A stretch of DNA of 19,836 bases from Erysipelothrix sp. UBA3383 (GTDB lineage: Bacteria > Bacillota_I > Bacilli_A > Erysipelotrichales > Erysipelotrichaceae), in NCBI GenBank assembly GCA_002358955.1, contig DEPV01000016.1, positions 1 through 19,836 on the forward strand. Direction: 5' to 3'. A program made the translations under genes and the position numbers. Every line of letters begins with the position of its first letter. Position 1 is the stretch's first letter. The notes below the pieces were generated by a model. That model ran no database searches. It worked only from the letters and a program-made list of their open reading frames with translations, and was not told the DNA's origin. Shown here piece after piece: positions 1-7,993 of this stretch.

Positions 1-1078
1 TAATTCTTAACACCTTTTCAGAAACGTTTGGCATCGAATAATCTGCCACTTGTCTCAATGTATTAGGTGTTTGTGTTTCTAGAACAGTCAATGCTTGGAG
101 AATTCGTTCTTGTTCAAGTCCGACCATCATTACTGATGCTTCTTCCATTGCTTCTGGTCTTTCATGCGCTTCTCTTAAGTTTAAAGCATTAAATCCTAAG
201 ATAGATGATTCCTCAGAAATAGTACCACTATCTGATAATGTCGCTTTAGAATGCATCTGTAATTTGACATAGTCATTAAATCCTAATGGTTTTAATATTT
301 TGACGTTGTCATGGAATACAATCCCCTTCTCATTAATCATGTTTTGTGTTCGAGGATGGGTACTGACGATCACTGGCATATCATATTTTTCTGCAACTGC
401 ATTCAAAGTATCACAAAGATTTAAGAAGTTACGCTCTGAGTTGATGTTCTCATCACGGTGTGCTGATACAACAAAGTACTCATGTTCTTTCAGTCCCATG
501 GTTTCAAGAATGGTATTGTTTGCTAAGTCTTCTTTACGTGAGTTTACAACCTCGAACATTGGACTTCCTGTCTTGATGATGCGATCCGCAGGTAAGCCTT
601 CTCTTAATAGGTATTCACGTGCAATATCAGAATACGTTAAGTTGATATCTGAAGTGTGGTCAACAATCTTACGGTTGGTTTCCTCTGGTACACGTTGATC
701 AAAACAACGGTTTCCTGCTTCCATATGGAATATTGGAATTTGCATACGTTTTGCTGCTATGGCACAAAGGCATGAATTCGTATCTCCCAACACTAAAAAT
801 GCATCGGGTTTCACTTCATTTAATACCGGTTCAATCGCAATCAAGATATTTCCAATTGTTCCAATTGGTGCTCCGGTTGCTGTGTTTAAAAAATAATCTG
901 GTTTTCTTAATTTAAAGTCGTTAAAAAACACTTCATTCAGCTCATAATCATAGTTTTGACCCGTATGAACCAGTACGTGTTCAATCGCATCTGAGCTCTC
1001 TAAACGATTGATTACTGCTGATAATCGAATGATTTCAGGACGTGTTCCAACTACTGTCATTACCTTAAGTTTTTTCAT
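1..1078 (-). CDS. wecB: UDP-N-acetylglucosamine 2-epimerase, non-hydrolysing, CapG/FnlC-like (3' end cut by window edge)
   Basis: Cytosolic enzyme that inverts C2 of a UDP-activated N-acetylamino sugar to feed surface polysaccharide synthesis. The ATG at 1078 opens a frame that stays open to base 1: about 359 codons, with roughly 20 missing against the family's usual ~375-380. Visible family motifs, in order: GTRPEIIRL near residue 10, HTGQNYDYELNEVFF, VLGDTNSCLCAIAAKR, HMEAGNRCFDQRVPEE, SAHRDENI, STHPRT and LSDSGTISEESSI. From remembered sequences, the GTRPEIIRLS and FHMEAGNRCFDQ wording is closer to Cap5G/FnlC (UDP-N-acetyl-L-fucosamine / talosamine branch) than to MnaA, so the substrate could be UDP-GlcNAc or a 6-deoxy derivative. 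Family confidence is high, substrate confidence moderate. It is preceded by a terminator, so it is probably transcribed separately from the lipoprotein gene. Confidence 0.92.
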   Translation of the reverse strand, partial: MKKLKVMTVVGTRPEIIRLSAVINRLESSDAIEHVLVHTGQNYDYELNEVFFNDFKLRKPDYFLNTATGAPIGTIGNILIAIEPVLNEVKPDAFLVLGDTNSCLCAIAAKRMQIPIFHMEAGNRCFDQRVPEETNRKIVDHTSDINLTYSDIAREYLLREGLPADRIIKTGSPMFEVVNSRKEDLANNTILETMGLKEHEYFVVSAHRDENINSERNFLNLCDTLNAVAEKYDMPVIVSTHPRTQNMINEKGIVFHDNVKILKPLGFNDYVKLQMHSKATLSDSGTISEESSILGFNALNLREAHERPEAMEEASVMMVGLEQERILQALTVLETQTPNTLRQVADYSMPNVSEKVLRI

Positions 1079-1153
1079 ATTAATCACCTGTGTTTCTCAT
1101 ACTATTATGCCTTTTTTAACCCTTTAAAGCAAATAAATGTGTTAAAACACATA

Positions 1154-1184
1154 GAAAAAATCCATCGTAATAAATGGATTTTTC
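1154..1184 (-). terminator. Rho-independent terminator after the lipoprotein gene
   Basis: ATCCAT (1160-1165) pairs with ATGGAT (1174-1179) across an 8-nt loop, extended by A/T pairs. On the minus strand the stem runs into TTTTTT. It lies 29 bases after the stop of the upstream lipoprotein gene. The A-rich other side means it could also act on the plus strand. Confidence 0.7.
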
Positions 1185-1212
1185 TTTAGTTATACTTTGT
1201 GTTTGGGTCTAA

Positions 1213-2226
1213 TTATTTATAAATATCAAAGAAGACTTGAATCTCATCATTTCCTTTTTTAAAGTCAATTCGATAAGCCCCATCCCCTTCATAAAGAACA
1301 GGCAAGACATAAGTTTTTTGTTCTTGATATTCTAATTCAACACTATCAATAATAGTATTGTCAAAGTAAGAAGTTAGTAAAGGCAACTTACCGGCTCTTG
1401 GATTGTAAAGTTCAAATGAGTACATATCCAAACCATGTTGCTTACCTGCAATATTCTTAATTGTAACATTGACCAGAACGACTTCTTTATTGTAATAATC
1501 ACTAGAGTCATCGACTACTTTTGTCCATTCTTGACCTTCTGCAAGAGTAATTTCCAGAGAATCAAAAACGTATGTTTCTGATTTCACTGGTGGAAGCCCT
1601 TCATCTATAGGATGAACCTTGATGCCATTGAACATTGATAAACTATCATCAAAATTGCCTTTAAAAGTTTCAAATACAATTCCTGACTCTTTATAAGAAT
1701 CATCTTTAGTAATCAACTTTGAAAGCGCCTCTAAATTATCAATAGTTTCAGCTTGACCAACCCCAATAAGGTCTGTCATTACATACCTTTTCAGATTGTC
1801 ATTATCATCAAGTCCATACAACACATCTGAATCTTTAAACCCAGAACCCTTCTTATAGTCAATGAATAGATTTGTATTTGGAATATCTACAAAATCAGTG
1901 ATGTCTTTTGTAATACTTTCATTTTTCTCTTTAGCTCTAGTATCATCAGCATCAAAAATATCCAGTGTGATGATTTCTTGATGATTTGTATCATTCACAA
2001 AATACCATGTCGTTTGATTAAATTTATATTCATCAAATCCGATACTTTCAAGATAGAAAACATCAATTTCATTGAGAACATCGTGTATCTGATCTTCAAT
2101 TATAGCGTGATATCTATACGTATTGTCAATGAGTGCTGTAACATTCTCATTATTATTTGTAGCTTTTGCACTACACGCTGTTAGTAACATCAAAGCCGTA
2201 AAACCAAAAATTAACAGTTTCTTCAT
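1213..2226 (-). CDS. Putative lipoprotein with C-terminal DUF4352-like domain
   Basis: Predicted exported lipoprotein of 337 aa with no known role. I chose the ATG at 2226 because AAGGAGGG lies 8 bases upstream and the protein then starts MKKLLIFGFTALMLLTAC. This is a classic type II signal peptide with lipobox LTAC, so Cys18 should be lipidated and anchor the protein outside the membrane. The longer frame to 2298 would bury this signal. The mature part is acidic. Residues ~30-215 resemble nothing I recognise. The last ~115 residues (YVFDSLEITLAEGQEWTKVV, then VVLVNVTIKNIAGK) have the alternating beta-strand pattern of DUF4352 / telokin-like extracellular domains of Gram-positive lipoproteins. 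That domain call rests on pattern only. The gene is single and has its own terminator. Confidence 0.85.
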   Translation of the reverse strand: MKKLLIFGFTALMLLTACSAKATNNNENVTALIDNTYRYHAIIEDQIHDVLNEIDVFYLESIGFDEYKFNQTTWYFVNDTNHQEIITLDIFDADDTRAKEKNESITKDITDFVDIPNTNLFIDYKKGSGFKDSDVLYGLDDNDNLKRYVMTDLIGVGQAETIDNLEALSKLITKDDSYKESGIVFETFKGNFDDSLSMFNGIKVHPIDEGLPPVKSETYVFDSLEITLAEGQEWTKVVDDSSDYYNKEVVLVNVTIKNIAGKQHGLDMYSFELYNPRAGKLPLLTSYFDNTIIDSVELEYQEQKTYVLPVLYEGDGAYRIDFKKGNDEIQVFFDIYK

Positions 2227-2464
2227 CTTTAATACCCTCCTTTTGTTATAGATTAAAAACTGATTTCTACTATTTCTTAACATTGATTCATTACTCAATA
2301 CTCAATTGACTGATTGTTGCTTTAATTCATCATATCATAAAAAAGAATATTTTCGTACATTTTATATCTATAAGCTAAAATACATATAACAAGAAATACG
2401 TACTGTAAGAATACGAAACTAAATGAGAAAAAAATCTTTTAATTAAACGCGTTGTACAAAATTA

Positions 2465-2490
2465 AAAAGAGACCTTCTAGGATCTCTTTT
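2465..2490 (-). terminator. Rho-independent terminator after the CsbD gene
   Basis: AAAAGAGA (2465-2472) pairs with TCTCTTTT (2483-2490), with CC/GG inside and a short loop. On the minus strand the stem ends in a T-run (TTTTT, then AAT). It starts about 10 bases after the csbD-like stop codon. Confidence 0.75.
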
Positions 2491-2500
2491 ATACGACACA

Positions 2501-2782
2501 TTATTTATTCAGTTTCTCTTTAACAGAATCAATGATATTAGCTGTATTCTCTTTAACATCTTCTACGACATCACCTGTTTTCTCTTTAAGATCTGCAGTT
2601 TTTTCTTTAAGATCATCCATGATATCTTCCGATTTCTCTTTGATATCGTGGCTTATTTCTTTGGTCTTACCTTTAGCTTGTTCTAGAAGTCCTTCAGCTT
2701 TTAGTTTGCCATCACCTGTAATATCACCTACTGTTTCCTTAACTTTACCAACTACTTGGTCTAATTTTCCTTTGTCTGCCAT
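2501..2782 (-). CDS. CsbD-like general stress protein with helical C-terminal extension
   Basis: Small, highly charged protein (93 aa). The ATG at 2782 is chosen because GAGGGGAT sits 7 bases upstream and the product begins MADKGKLDQVVGKVKETVGD, the canonical CsbD opening. Residues 1-~48 are the CsbD domain (repeated GK/GD turns, LLEQAKGKTKE). Residues ~49-93 are an extension of imperfect 7-11-residue repeats (LKEKTADLKEKT, VKENT, VKEKL) that should form an amphipathic helix like LEA or apolipoprotein helices. CsbD proteins in Bacillus belong to the SigB general stress regulon and their molecular function is unknown. The gene is single, between two terminators, with an extended -10 promoter just upstream. 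Confidence 0.9.
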   Translation of the reverse strand: MADKGKLDQVVGKVKETVGDITGDGKLKAEGLLEQAKGKTKEISHDIKEKSEDIMDDLKEKTADLKEKTGDVVEDVKENTANIIDSVKEKLNK

Positions 2783-2809
2783 TGCTAAATCCCCTCTTTC
2801 TTTATAAAT

Positions 2810-2818
2810 ATCATAACA
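2810..2818 (-). promoter_or_regulatory. Extended -10 promoter of the csbD-like gene
   Basis: The minus strand reads TGT-TATGAT, a TGn extended -10, about 28 bases before the start codon. There is no convincing -35. I found no clear SigB-type GTTT...GGGTAT pair here, so stress-sigma control is not supported by the sequence. Confidence 0.45.
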
Positions 2819-2885
2819 CACATTAAGAAGATGATATTTTTAGACGCTCAAACTCTAAGCTTCTATATTAAGAAAAATAGACAAA

Positions 2886-2924
2886 ACTCACCACTGATTG
2901 TTAAAGTAACAGTCAGTGGTGAGT
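2886..2924 (-). terminator. Strong terminator of the importer/cytidylyltransferase operon
   Basis: An 18-bp stem pairs 2886-2903 with 2907-2924 (outer part ACTCACCACTGA / TCAGTGGTGAGT, one G-U pair) around an AAG triloop. It is followed on the minus strand by TTTTGTCTATTTTT. It sits 11 bases after the last gene of the operon. Confidence 0.9.
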
Positions 2925-2934
2925 TGTATTAATA

Positions 2935-3825
2935 TTATATTCTATAGATTGGATCCATTGCTTTAATCTGTGAGAAAGTATTAATTTCAATAATATCATC
3001 TTCATCACAATCACTAATATGAATCTGGTAATTTTGTTTTGCTAATTTCAAGGGAACATCATCCCAGAATAACTCCATTCCTCCAGGTGAGTGAATGAAA
3101 GCATCGATATCAGATTGTAACTGTAATCCGTCTTGCTTATTCCAGAAAGAAATTCCAACCATCTCATGGATGTTTTTACCACCAATGGAAACCTGTGTAA
3201 TAATACCTGCTTTAGTTGTAAAGCACCAATCATTACTCATTTTTTTCTTCTTACCGTAGTAAACAGAGTTCAATTGGTATGGACTTATCATATCTGGATT
3301 TTTAACCAACAAGTCAGCTTCACAAATATACGTGTTCTCGAGATATTCTCGGGCTAAATAAATACTGTTGATGTTCTTGGATTCATTATAAAGATCATTA
3401 TCAATAAATTTAAGATTTGGATATTTATCCAAGAGGACATCAAATTGATTCTTAAGATGCCCACGAACAATAATAATTTCTTCAATCCCTTGTTTGTGTA
3501 ACATATCAATGACAGAATCAATCAATCGAACATTATGAATGTGTAATAGTGGCTTTGCAGTATTTAGTGTTAAAGGCATTAAGCGTTCACCAAATCCTGC
3601 AGCTATAATAATTGCACGTTCTACTTTATGCTCCTCTAAAAAGGCTTGTCCTTCTAGAGTCAACTTATAAGAATCCTGAATCATATTCAATTCATGTAAT
3701 TCTGCAAGAATACTGTTAACACTACCCAATGATATTTTCAATTTTTGCGCAATCTTACGTTGTGAGATGCGATCATCTCTTAATTGATGCAGACTTACTA
3801 AAACATCGAACTGTTTCTGATTCAT
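2935..3825 (-). CDS. Winged-helix / LicC-like cytidylyltransferase fusion
   Basis: Predicted 296-aa cytosolic enzyme activating a phospho-head group with CTP. The ATG at 3825 has AGGAGG 4 bases upstream; an in-frame TTG at 3846 would start before that ribosome site and overlap the upstream gene. Residues 1-~65 form a winged helix-turn-helix (ISQRKIAQKLKISLGSVNSI, then a wing LTLEGQAF). Residues ~68-290 are an NTP-transferase domain: AAGFGERLMPLT at 75-86, Lys91 in TAKPLL, the acid pair EAD at 169-171. The C-terminal half carries NDWCF, MVGISFWN and LFWDDV, as in LicC (CTP:phosphocholine cytidylyltransferase); PntC (2-aminoethylphosphonate) is a relative. Substrate unproven. Last gene of the importer operon and paralogue of the frameshifted gene at 4824-5602. 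The HTH may give feedback regulation. Confidence 0.88.
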   Translation of the reverse strand: MNQKQFDVLVSLHQLRDDRISQRKIAQKLKISLGSVNSILAELHELNMIQDSYKLTLEGQAFLEEHKVERAIIIAAGFGERLMPLTLNTAKPLLHIHNVRLIDSVIDMLHKQGIEEIIIVRGHLKNQFDVLLDKYPNLKFIDNDLYNESKNINSIYLAREYLENTYICEADLLVKNPDMISPYQLNSVYYGKKKKMSNDWCFTTKAGIITQVSIGGKNIHEMVGISFWNKQDGLQLQSDIDAFIHSPGGMELFWDDVPLKLAKQNYQIHISDCDEDDIIEINTFSQIKAMDPIYRI

Positions 3826-3833
3826 AGATCCTC

Positions 3834-4814
3834 CTAGTATTTCCAAAGACTTAATAAATACTCTTTATCTTCAATACTTTCAATACCACTCATATCCGCA
3901 TATTGTATGTTACTTGGATAGTTTGGAATGGTATTTTCTTGTGTTTTTAAGATTTGCTCTGGTGTGAACATCATCTTATCATATATTATAAAATCATTCA
4001 CTAGATATTCAAAGACTTTTACAACATCTTCGTTATTTTCACGTCCCTTGATTAAAGCAGTTCCTGTCAGTGAGTAAGGTGATCCCTCTTGAGGAAATAC
4101 TATCTCAAACGGAACATTGTTATTGATGTAATTAACCGCTTGGAAAGTAAGTCCTAAACCTACTGCTATCTCCCCTTGATTCAGAAGTTTAATAGGTCCT
4201 GATCCAGACTCAGTAAACTGTTTGACGTTTTTAGATAAAGCATCAATATACTCTAAAGCAGCTTTCTCACCTTTGGTATTAACTAAGTTTTTATAAAAGA
4301 AGTAACCCGTTCCACTACTTTTAGGGTCGGGCATAGCAATATAACCTTTATAGATTGGATCCAGTAGATCTTCATAAGACTCAGGTTTTGGTAAATTGTG
4401 TTTTTCTAAGATCTCAGGATTGATTACAAAAGCACCCGCTTGTCGCTCCCACACCACATATTTATTATCCTGTTGTGAGGGTGCTAATTCATCTAAGAAA
4501 TCCAGTTTAGAATAACCAGAAATATCTGCTAAAGAATCTACAATTTTAGATAAGTATGAGGTTTCAAGCCCAACAATAATATCAGCATCAGTACCCTCTT
4601 TTTCAACAGAAAGTTTTGCTGCAGCTTTCGCTGTTGGTGTATACATGACACGTACATTTAAATGAGGAAATTTCTCATTCAACTTCTCTTGCATTGCATC
4701 ATTACGAAATTGTTCACTGGAAGCATAGACAATGATTGTATCTCCATCTTGCTTTGTTACAAGCATTACCAGTACCACTGCTAAGGCACATAATCCAATT
4801 AATATTTTTTTCAT
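3834..4814 (-). CDS. ABC importer substrate-binding protein (PhnS/AfuA/FbpA-like)
   Basis: Extracytoplasmic binding protein of 326 aa for the adjacent importer. ATG at 4814 with AGGAGG 5 bases upstream. The N-terminus (MKKILIGLCALAVVLVMLV) is a signal sequence or anchor. It lacks a clear lipobox: the only early Cys is residue 9, too near the start. Most Gram-positive binding proteins are lipoproteins, so anchoring through an uncleaved signal is possible. The mature part follows the type-2 periplasmic-binding fold of the iron / polyamine / aminoethylphosphonate cluster: IIVYASSEQF, ADIIVGLET, WERQAGAFVINPEIL, MPDPKSSGTGYFF, LLNQGEIAVGLG. The gene sits between two cytidylyltransferase genes. 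Its stop codon TAG overlaps the next gene's ribosome site. A phospho- or phosphono-compound is my inference for the ligand; iron or polyamine cannot be ruled out from sequence. Confidence 0.88.
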   Translation of the reverse strand: MKKILIGLCALAVVLVMLVTKQDGDTIIVYASSEQFRNDAMQEKLNEKFPHLNVRVMYTPTAKAAAKLSVEKEGTDADIIVGLETSYLSKIVDSLADISGYSKLDFLDELAPSQQDNKYVVWERQAGAFVINPEILEKHNLPKPESYEDLLDPIYKGYIAMPDPKSSGTGYFFYKNLVNTKGEKAALEYIDALSKNVKQFTESGSGPIKLLNQGEIAVGLGLTFQAVNYINNNVPFEIVFPQEGSPYSLTGTALIKGRENNEDVVKVFEYLVNDFIIYDKMMFTPEQILKTQENTIPNYPSNIQYADMSGIESIEDKEYLLSLWKY

Positions 4815-4823
4815 ATGAACCTC

Positions 4824-5602
4824 CTACTGATATGATGAATCAATATCACACAACTCTTCATAAGTATCAATTTCAATGATGTCCTGTGCATCAACAGGTT
4901 TAACATAAACATCATAGTTATCTTTAAAATCAATCAAAGCGACCTCATCCCAATAACGAGCCGGTCCGCCTTCTTGATGATAAAATGCATCGACATCAAT
5001 GCCCAATTGTTTACCATCTTTTGCATCCCAGTATGAGATACCAACCATTTGATAAACATCTTTTCCTGTGATGGAAACTTCAGTAATCTTTAAATCTTTA
5101 TTAACTGTGAAGCACCAATCATCACTCTCATCCATTTTGACACCTAGTAATGTGTCTTATAAGCATACTTACTTAAAGCATCTTGATTGTAAAGAATTAG
5201 ATCAGATTCTAAAACTAATGTATTTTCAAATAGGTCTTTTGTAGAGTATGCTGATGAAATATTATTTGCTTCATTATAGATATCATTATCAATGAATTTA
5301 ATCATTGGATACTTGATCAGTAAATCATCCATCAACTCTTTTTTATAACCACGAACTACCGTGATATCATCAATTCCCAGTGCCAGTACAGCATCCAGTA
5401 AAGTATCAATAATACGAACACCATTAACTTCTACCAATGGTTTGGGCTTTTCTAAGGTAACAGGTACCATGCGTGATCCAAAACCTGCTGCAAAGAATAC
5501 AGCACGTTTAATACGGTATGGCTCAAGTTGTAATAATTCTTCTTCACTTGCTAAGCCTTGTTTTTCTTTTAAAACTAATTCATTAAATAATAATTCATTC
5601 AT
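4824..5602 (-). pseudogene. LicC-like cytidylyltransferase, split by a one-base frameshift
   Basis: Second LicC-like nucleotidyltransferase of the operon, in two frames. The 5' part (5144-5602, 152 codons) holds FFAAGFGSRMVPVTLEKPKPL and the acid motif LESDLIL, and stops at TAG just after YKTHY. The 3' part (4824-5142 region) continues as LGVKMDESDDWCF, MVGISYWDAKDG, ARYWDEVAL and ends IDSSYQ. Against the intact paralogue at 2935-3825 the two parts align without a gap (NSVYYGKKKKMSNDWCF against KTHYLGVKMDESDDWCF), so one base is missing near 5143-5150. Repaired, it would be 259 aa. It has a ~30-residue N-terminal extension in place of the winged helix. There is no slippery run at the site, so programmed frameshifting is unlikely; a true null allele or a base-call error remain. 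Its ATG lies 2 bases after the permease stop. Confidence 0.85.
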
Positions 5603-5604
5603 TA

Positions 5605-7191
5605 CTAATTCTCCTTCAATAAATAACGTTTTGTCAGATAGACCAAAGTCTTAATGACAATATTAATACTTAAGATAACAACGGATACAATTGCTGTTAC
5701 TTCAATCATGGATTGAGAGTCTAATTGCGGAATCAACATCGATAGCGGCATGTTCTTTAAGTTAGCTAAGAAACTAACTGCAGATATAGTTACCATCGCA
5801 TTGACAAACATGTATGAGAACATCTCAACTAAGGTATCTTGTGTACTTGGAATATAAACATCCATTAACATTTTAAAGCGTGAAATTCCTAAACTTGTCG
5901 AAATATCTTCAAGATTGGAGTTAAATTTCTTCAGTGTATTGTATGCCAGTAAATAAGGTGATGCAAAGAAGTGCACAATATTAACCAACACCAAGATGAT
6001 TAAGGTTTGATAGATCATGGTATCGTTAAAGAATAATACATAGGATAAACCTAATACAACCCCTGGTATTGCAAGTGATAACATTGAAATCATATGCAAT
6101 GCTAGATTTGAAAAACTACGTGGTGATCGTGCTGTTAAATAAGCTGTGATATAGGTTGAGAATGTTCCAATTAAAGCTGTTACTAAAGCAATGGTCACCG
6201 AGTTTAGAAGGTATGATCCAATTCCGATTTCCAGTGATGCCTTAATATTTGCTAATGAGAAAGACAAATCAACAGGATATTGTTTTACAAAGGATAGGAA
6301 TATAAATGTAAAGATTGGCAGTGATACGATGATGACTGCAATCACACATAGTATAAAAGCAATGCTATCTCTTAGTTTATTATCACGAATCTGAAACTCG
6401 CGTGTAATTGTAGATACGTTCTCTTGGTCTTGATTACGCAAATCTAGAATAAAGGCAAGAACTGCTGGAATCAGTAAGATAACACCGATAATTGCCCCTT
6501 TTGAGAAGTTTAAGAGTCCGATAACTTCACGATACATGTAGACTGGTAAAGTCATTGCCTTACCACCAACAATTAATGGTACCCCATAGTCTGTAAAGAT
6601 CATGGTAAACACTGCAAATACAGTAGCAATTAATGTTGTACTTAAGTTCGGTAAAGTAATGGTTCTAAATTGTTGAAATTTACTCAGTCCCAATACTTCA
6701 GCAGCTTCATAAGCTGTATAGTCTTCATATTGAAATATGTTGTTTAATAATAGGAATGCTACTGGAAATGAATATAATACCGACCCCATCACAATTCCTG
6801 TATAACCAAAGAGGTTAATATTGAATCCTAATAAATTCGTAATGATCCCATTATCACCAAAAAGTAGCACTAAACCCATACCGTGTGAGATGGATGGAAT
6901 TAACATGGGCAGAGTAAACAGTACTGTAAAAACGGATTTATAACGCATCTTAGTACGGTTGATACTCCATGCCATTGCAAATGCAAGGACCACTGATATT
7001 ACGGTAGCCATTAGAGTTGTTACTAATGAGTTTTGCATCATGGGCCAAAATTGAGGTGCATTGACGATTTCTTTAAAGTCATCCATTCGAATTCCTGCAA
7101 TCAGGTTTACTAAAGGAGCAATTACAAATACAACTAAGAATACACTAACCAGTACTTTCGATATTTTGATTGAACGGTTATTTTTGTTCAT
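5605..7191 (-). CDS. ABC importer permease with two fused BPD_transp_1 domains
   Basis: Integral membrane permease of 528 aa with about 12 hydrophobic segments, i.e. two permease domains in one chain as in FbpB/AfuB-type transporters. Each half carries the EAA loop that docks on the ATPase: YEAAEVLGLSKFQQFRTITL at 161-180 and LEDISTSLGISRFKMLMDVY at 427-446. The start ATG at 7191 overlaps the end of the ATPase gene by 14 bases, so translation is probably coupled. It ends 2 bases before the cytidylyltransferase gene. The frame is intact although the genes on both sides are frameshifted. The family includes iron, sugar-phosphate and aminoethylphosphonate importers; substrate is inferred only from context. 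Confidence 0.92.
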   Translation of the reverse strand: MNKNNRSIKISKVLVSVFLVVFVIAPLVNLIAGIRMDDFKEIVNAPQFWPMMQNSLVTTLMATVISVVLAFAMAWSINRTKMRYKSVFTVLFTLPMLIPSISHGMGLVLLFGDNGIITNLLGFNINLFGYTGIVMGSVLYSFPVAFLLLNNIFQYEDYTAYEAAEVLGLSKFQQFRTITLPNLSTTLIATVFAVFTMIFTDYGVPLIVGGKAMTLPVYMYREVIGLLNFSKGAIIGVILLIPAVLAFILDLRNQDQENVSTITREFQIRDNKLRDSIAFILCVIAVIIVSLPIFTFIFLSFVKQYPVDLSFSLANIKASLEIGIGSYLLNSVTIALVTALIGTFSTYITAYLTARSPRSFSNLALHMISMLSLAIPGVVLGLSYVLFFNDTMIYQTLIILVLVNIVHFFASPYLLAYNTLKKFNSNLEDISTSLGISRFKMLMDVYIPSTQDTLVEMFSYMFVNAMVTISAVSFLANLKNMPLSMLIPQLDSQSMIEVTAIVSVVILSINIVIKTLVYLTKRYLLKEN

Positions 7192-7956
7192 ATTCTTTAC
7201 CTGTACTCTTAATGAGTGATGCTACTTTTGAATCTAAATGATCCACTACAAATGATTGAATATACTCATTGGCAGGATTTTTATAGATGTTCTTAGGTGT
7301 ATCAAGTTGTTCGATATTCCCCTCACTCATAACCATAATGCGATCGCTTAAGTAGAATGCTTCTTCTTGTTCGTGTGTAATATAGATCATGGTTGCTGAG
7401 AATTTCTTCTGAATTGATTTTAATTCAGCTTTCATGATTTCACGGTTAGTTACATCAAGTGCTGAGATTGGCTCATCCAGTAAAATAATTTTTGGTTTTA
7501 AAGCCAGTGTTCTAGCGATTGCAACACGTTGTTGCTGACCACCAGAAAGTTGAGCTGGTTTTTTATCGATTTGATCAGTTAGACCAATCATTGTTAATGT
7601 TTCCATGCAATCGCTTTAGCTTGTGCCTTGGTTTCTGGATTTAGCTTTAGAGCATATTGAACATTATCCAATACTGTCATGTTTGGGAATAATGCATAGT
7701 TTTGAAATACAATCCCCATACCACGTTGTGATGGTGCTGTTTTAGAAATATCTTTACCATCAATAGTAATGGTTCCACTATCTTGAGTTTCAAGTCCCAT
7801 AAGAATTCGTAGTAGTGTTGTCTTACCACATCCTGAAGGTCCTAGAATACTTAAAAATTCACCTTCTTGTACGGTGAATGAAATGTTGTTTAAGATTGAT
7901 TTTTGATTGAATGTTTTACAAATGTTATCAACGGTTAATTTATTGTTTTGTGACAT
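7178..7956 (-). pseudogene. ABC importer ATP-binding protein, split by a one-base frameshift
   Basis: ATPase of the importer, in two frames. The start is ATG 7956, with AAGAGGT about 7 bases upstream (MSQNNKLTVDN). The 5' part has Walker A GPSGCGKTT (39-47) and the Q-loop GIVFQNYALFPNMTVLDN, then leaves frame after QAKAIA and stops as AWKH. The 3' part (7178-7606 frame) resumes METLTMIGLTDQ and has the signature QLSGGQQQRVAIARTL, Walker B IILLDEPISALD and the H-loop ITHEQEEA. One base is missing near 7604-7610, perhaps one A of an original GCAATGG. Repaired length is 259 aa, so it lacks the C-terminal TOBE extension of longer FbpC/PhnT-like ATPases (~350 aa). Walker A and the signature are on different fragments, so the pieces should be inactive unless the indel is an error. 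First gene of the operon. Confidence 0.87.
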
Positions 7957-7984
7957 AATACATACCTCTTTTTTCACTGTACCT

Positions 7985-7993
7985 ATTGTATCA
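7985..7993 (-). promoter_or_regulatory. Extended -10 promoter of the importer operon
   Basis: The minus strand reads TGA-TACAAT, about 28 bases before the ATPase start. It lies in the sequence CTATGATACAATAGG, nearly the same as the elements before sbcD and the ABC-F gene. No clear -35 is seen. TTGAACAC lies 9 bases upstream of the -10. Confidence 0.5.

Noticed and set aside
300..698. 132-codon plus-strand open frame
   Set aside because: It is antisense to the 2-epimerase gene, has no ribosome site, and its translation resembles nothing, while the minus strand carries clear family motifs.
5130..5160. Programmed frameshift or phase-variable tract
   Set aside because: No homopolymer run, short repeat or slippery heptamer with a stimulatory structure is seen at either frameshift.
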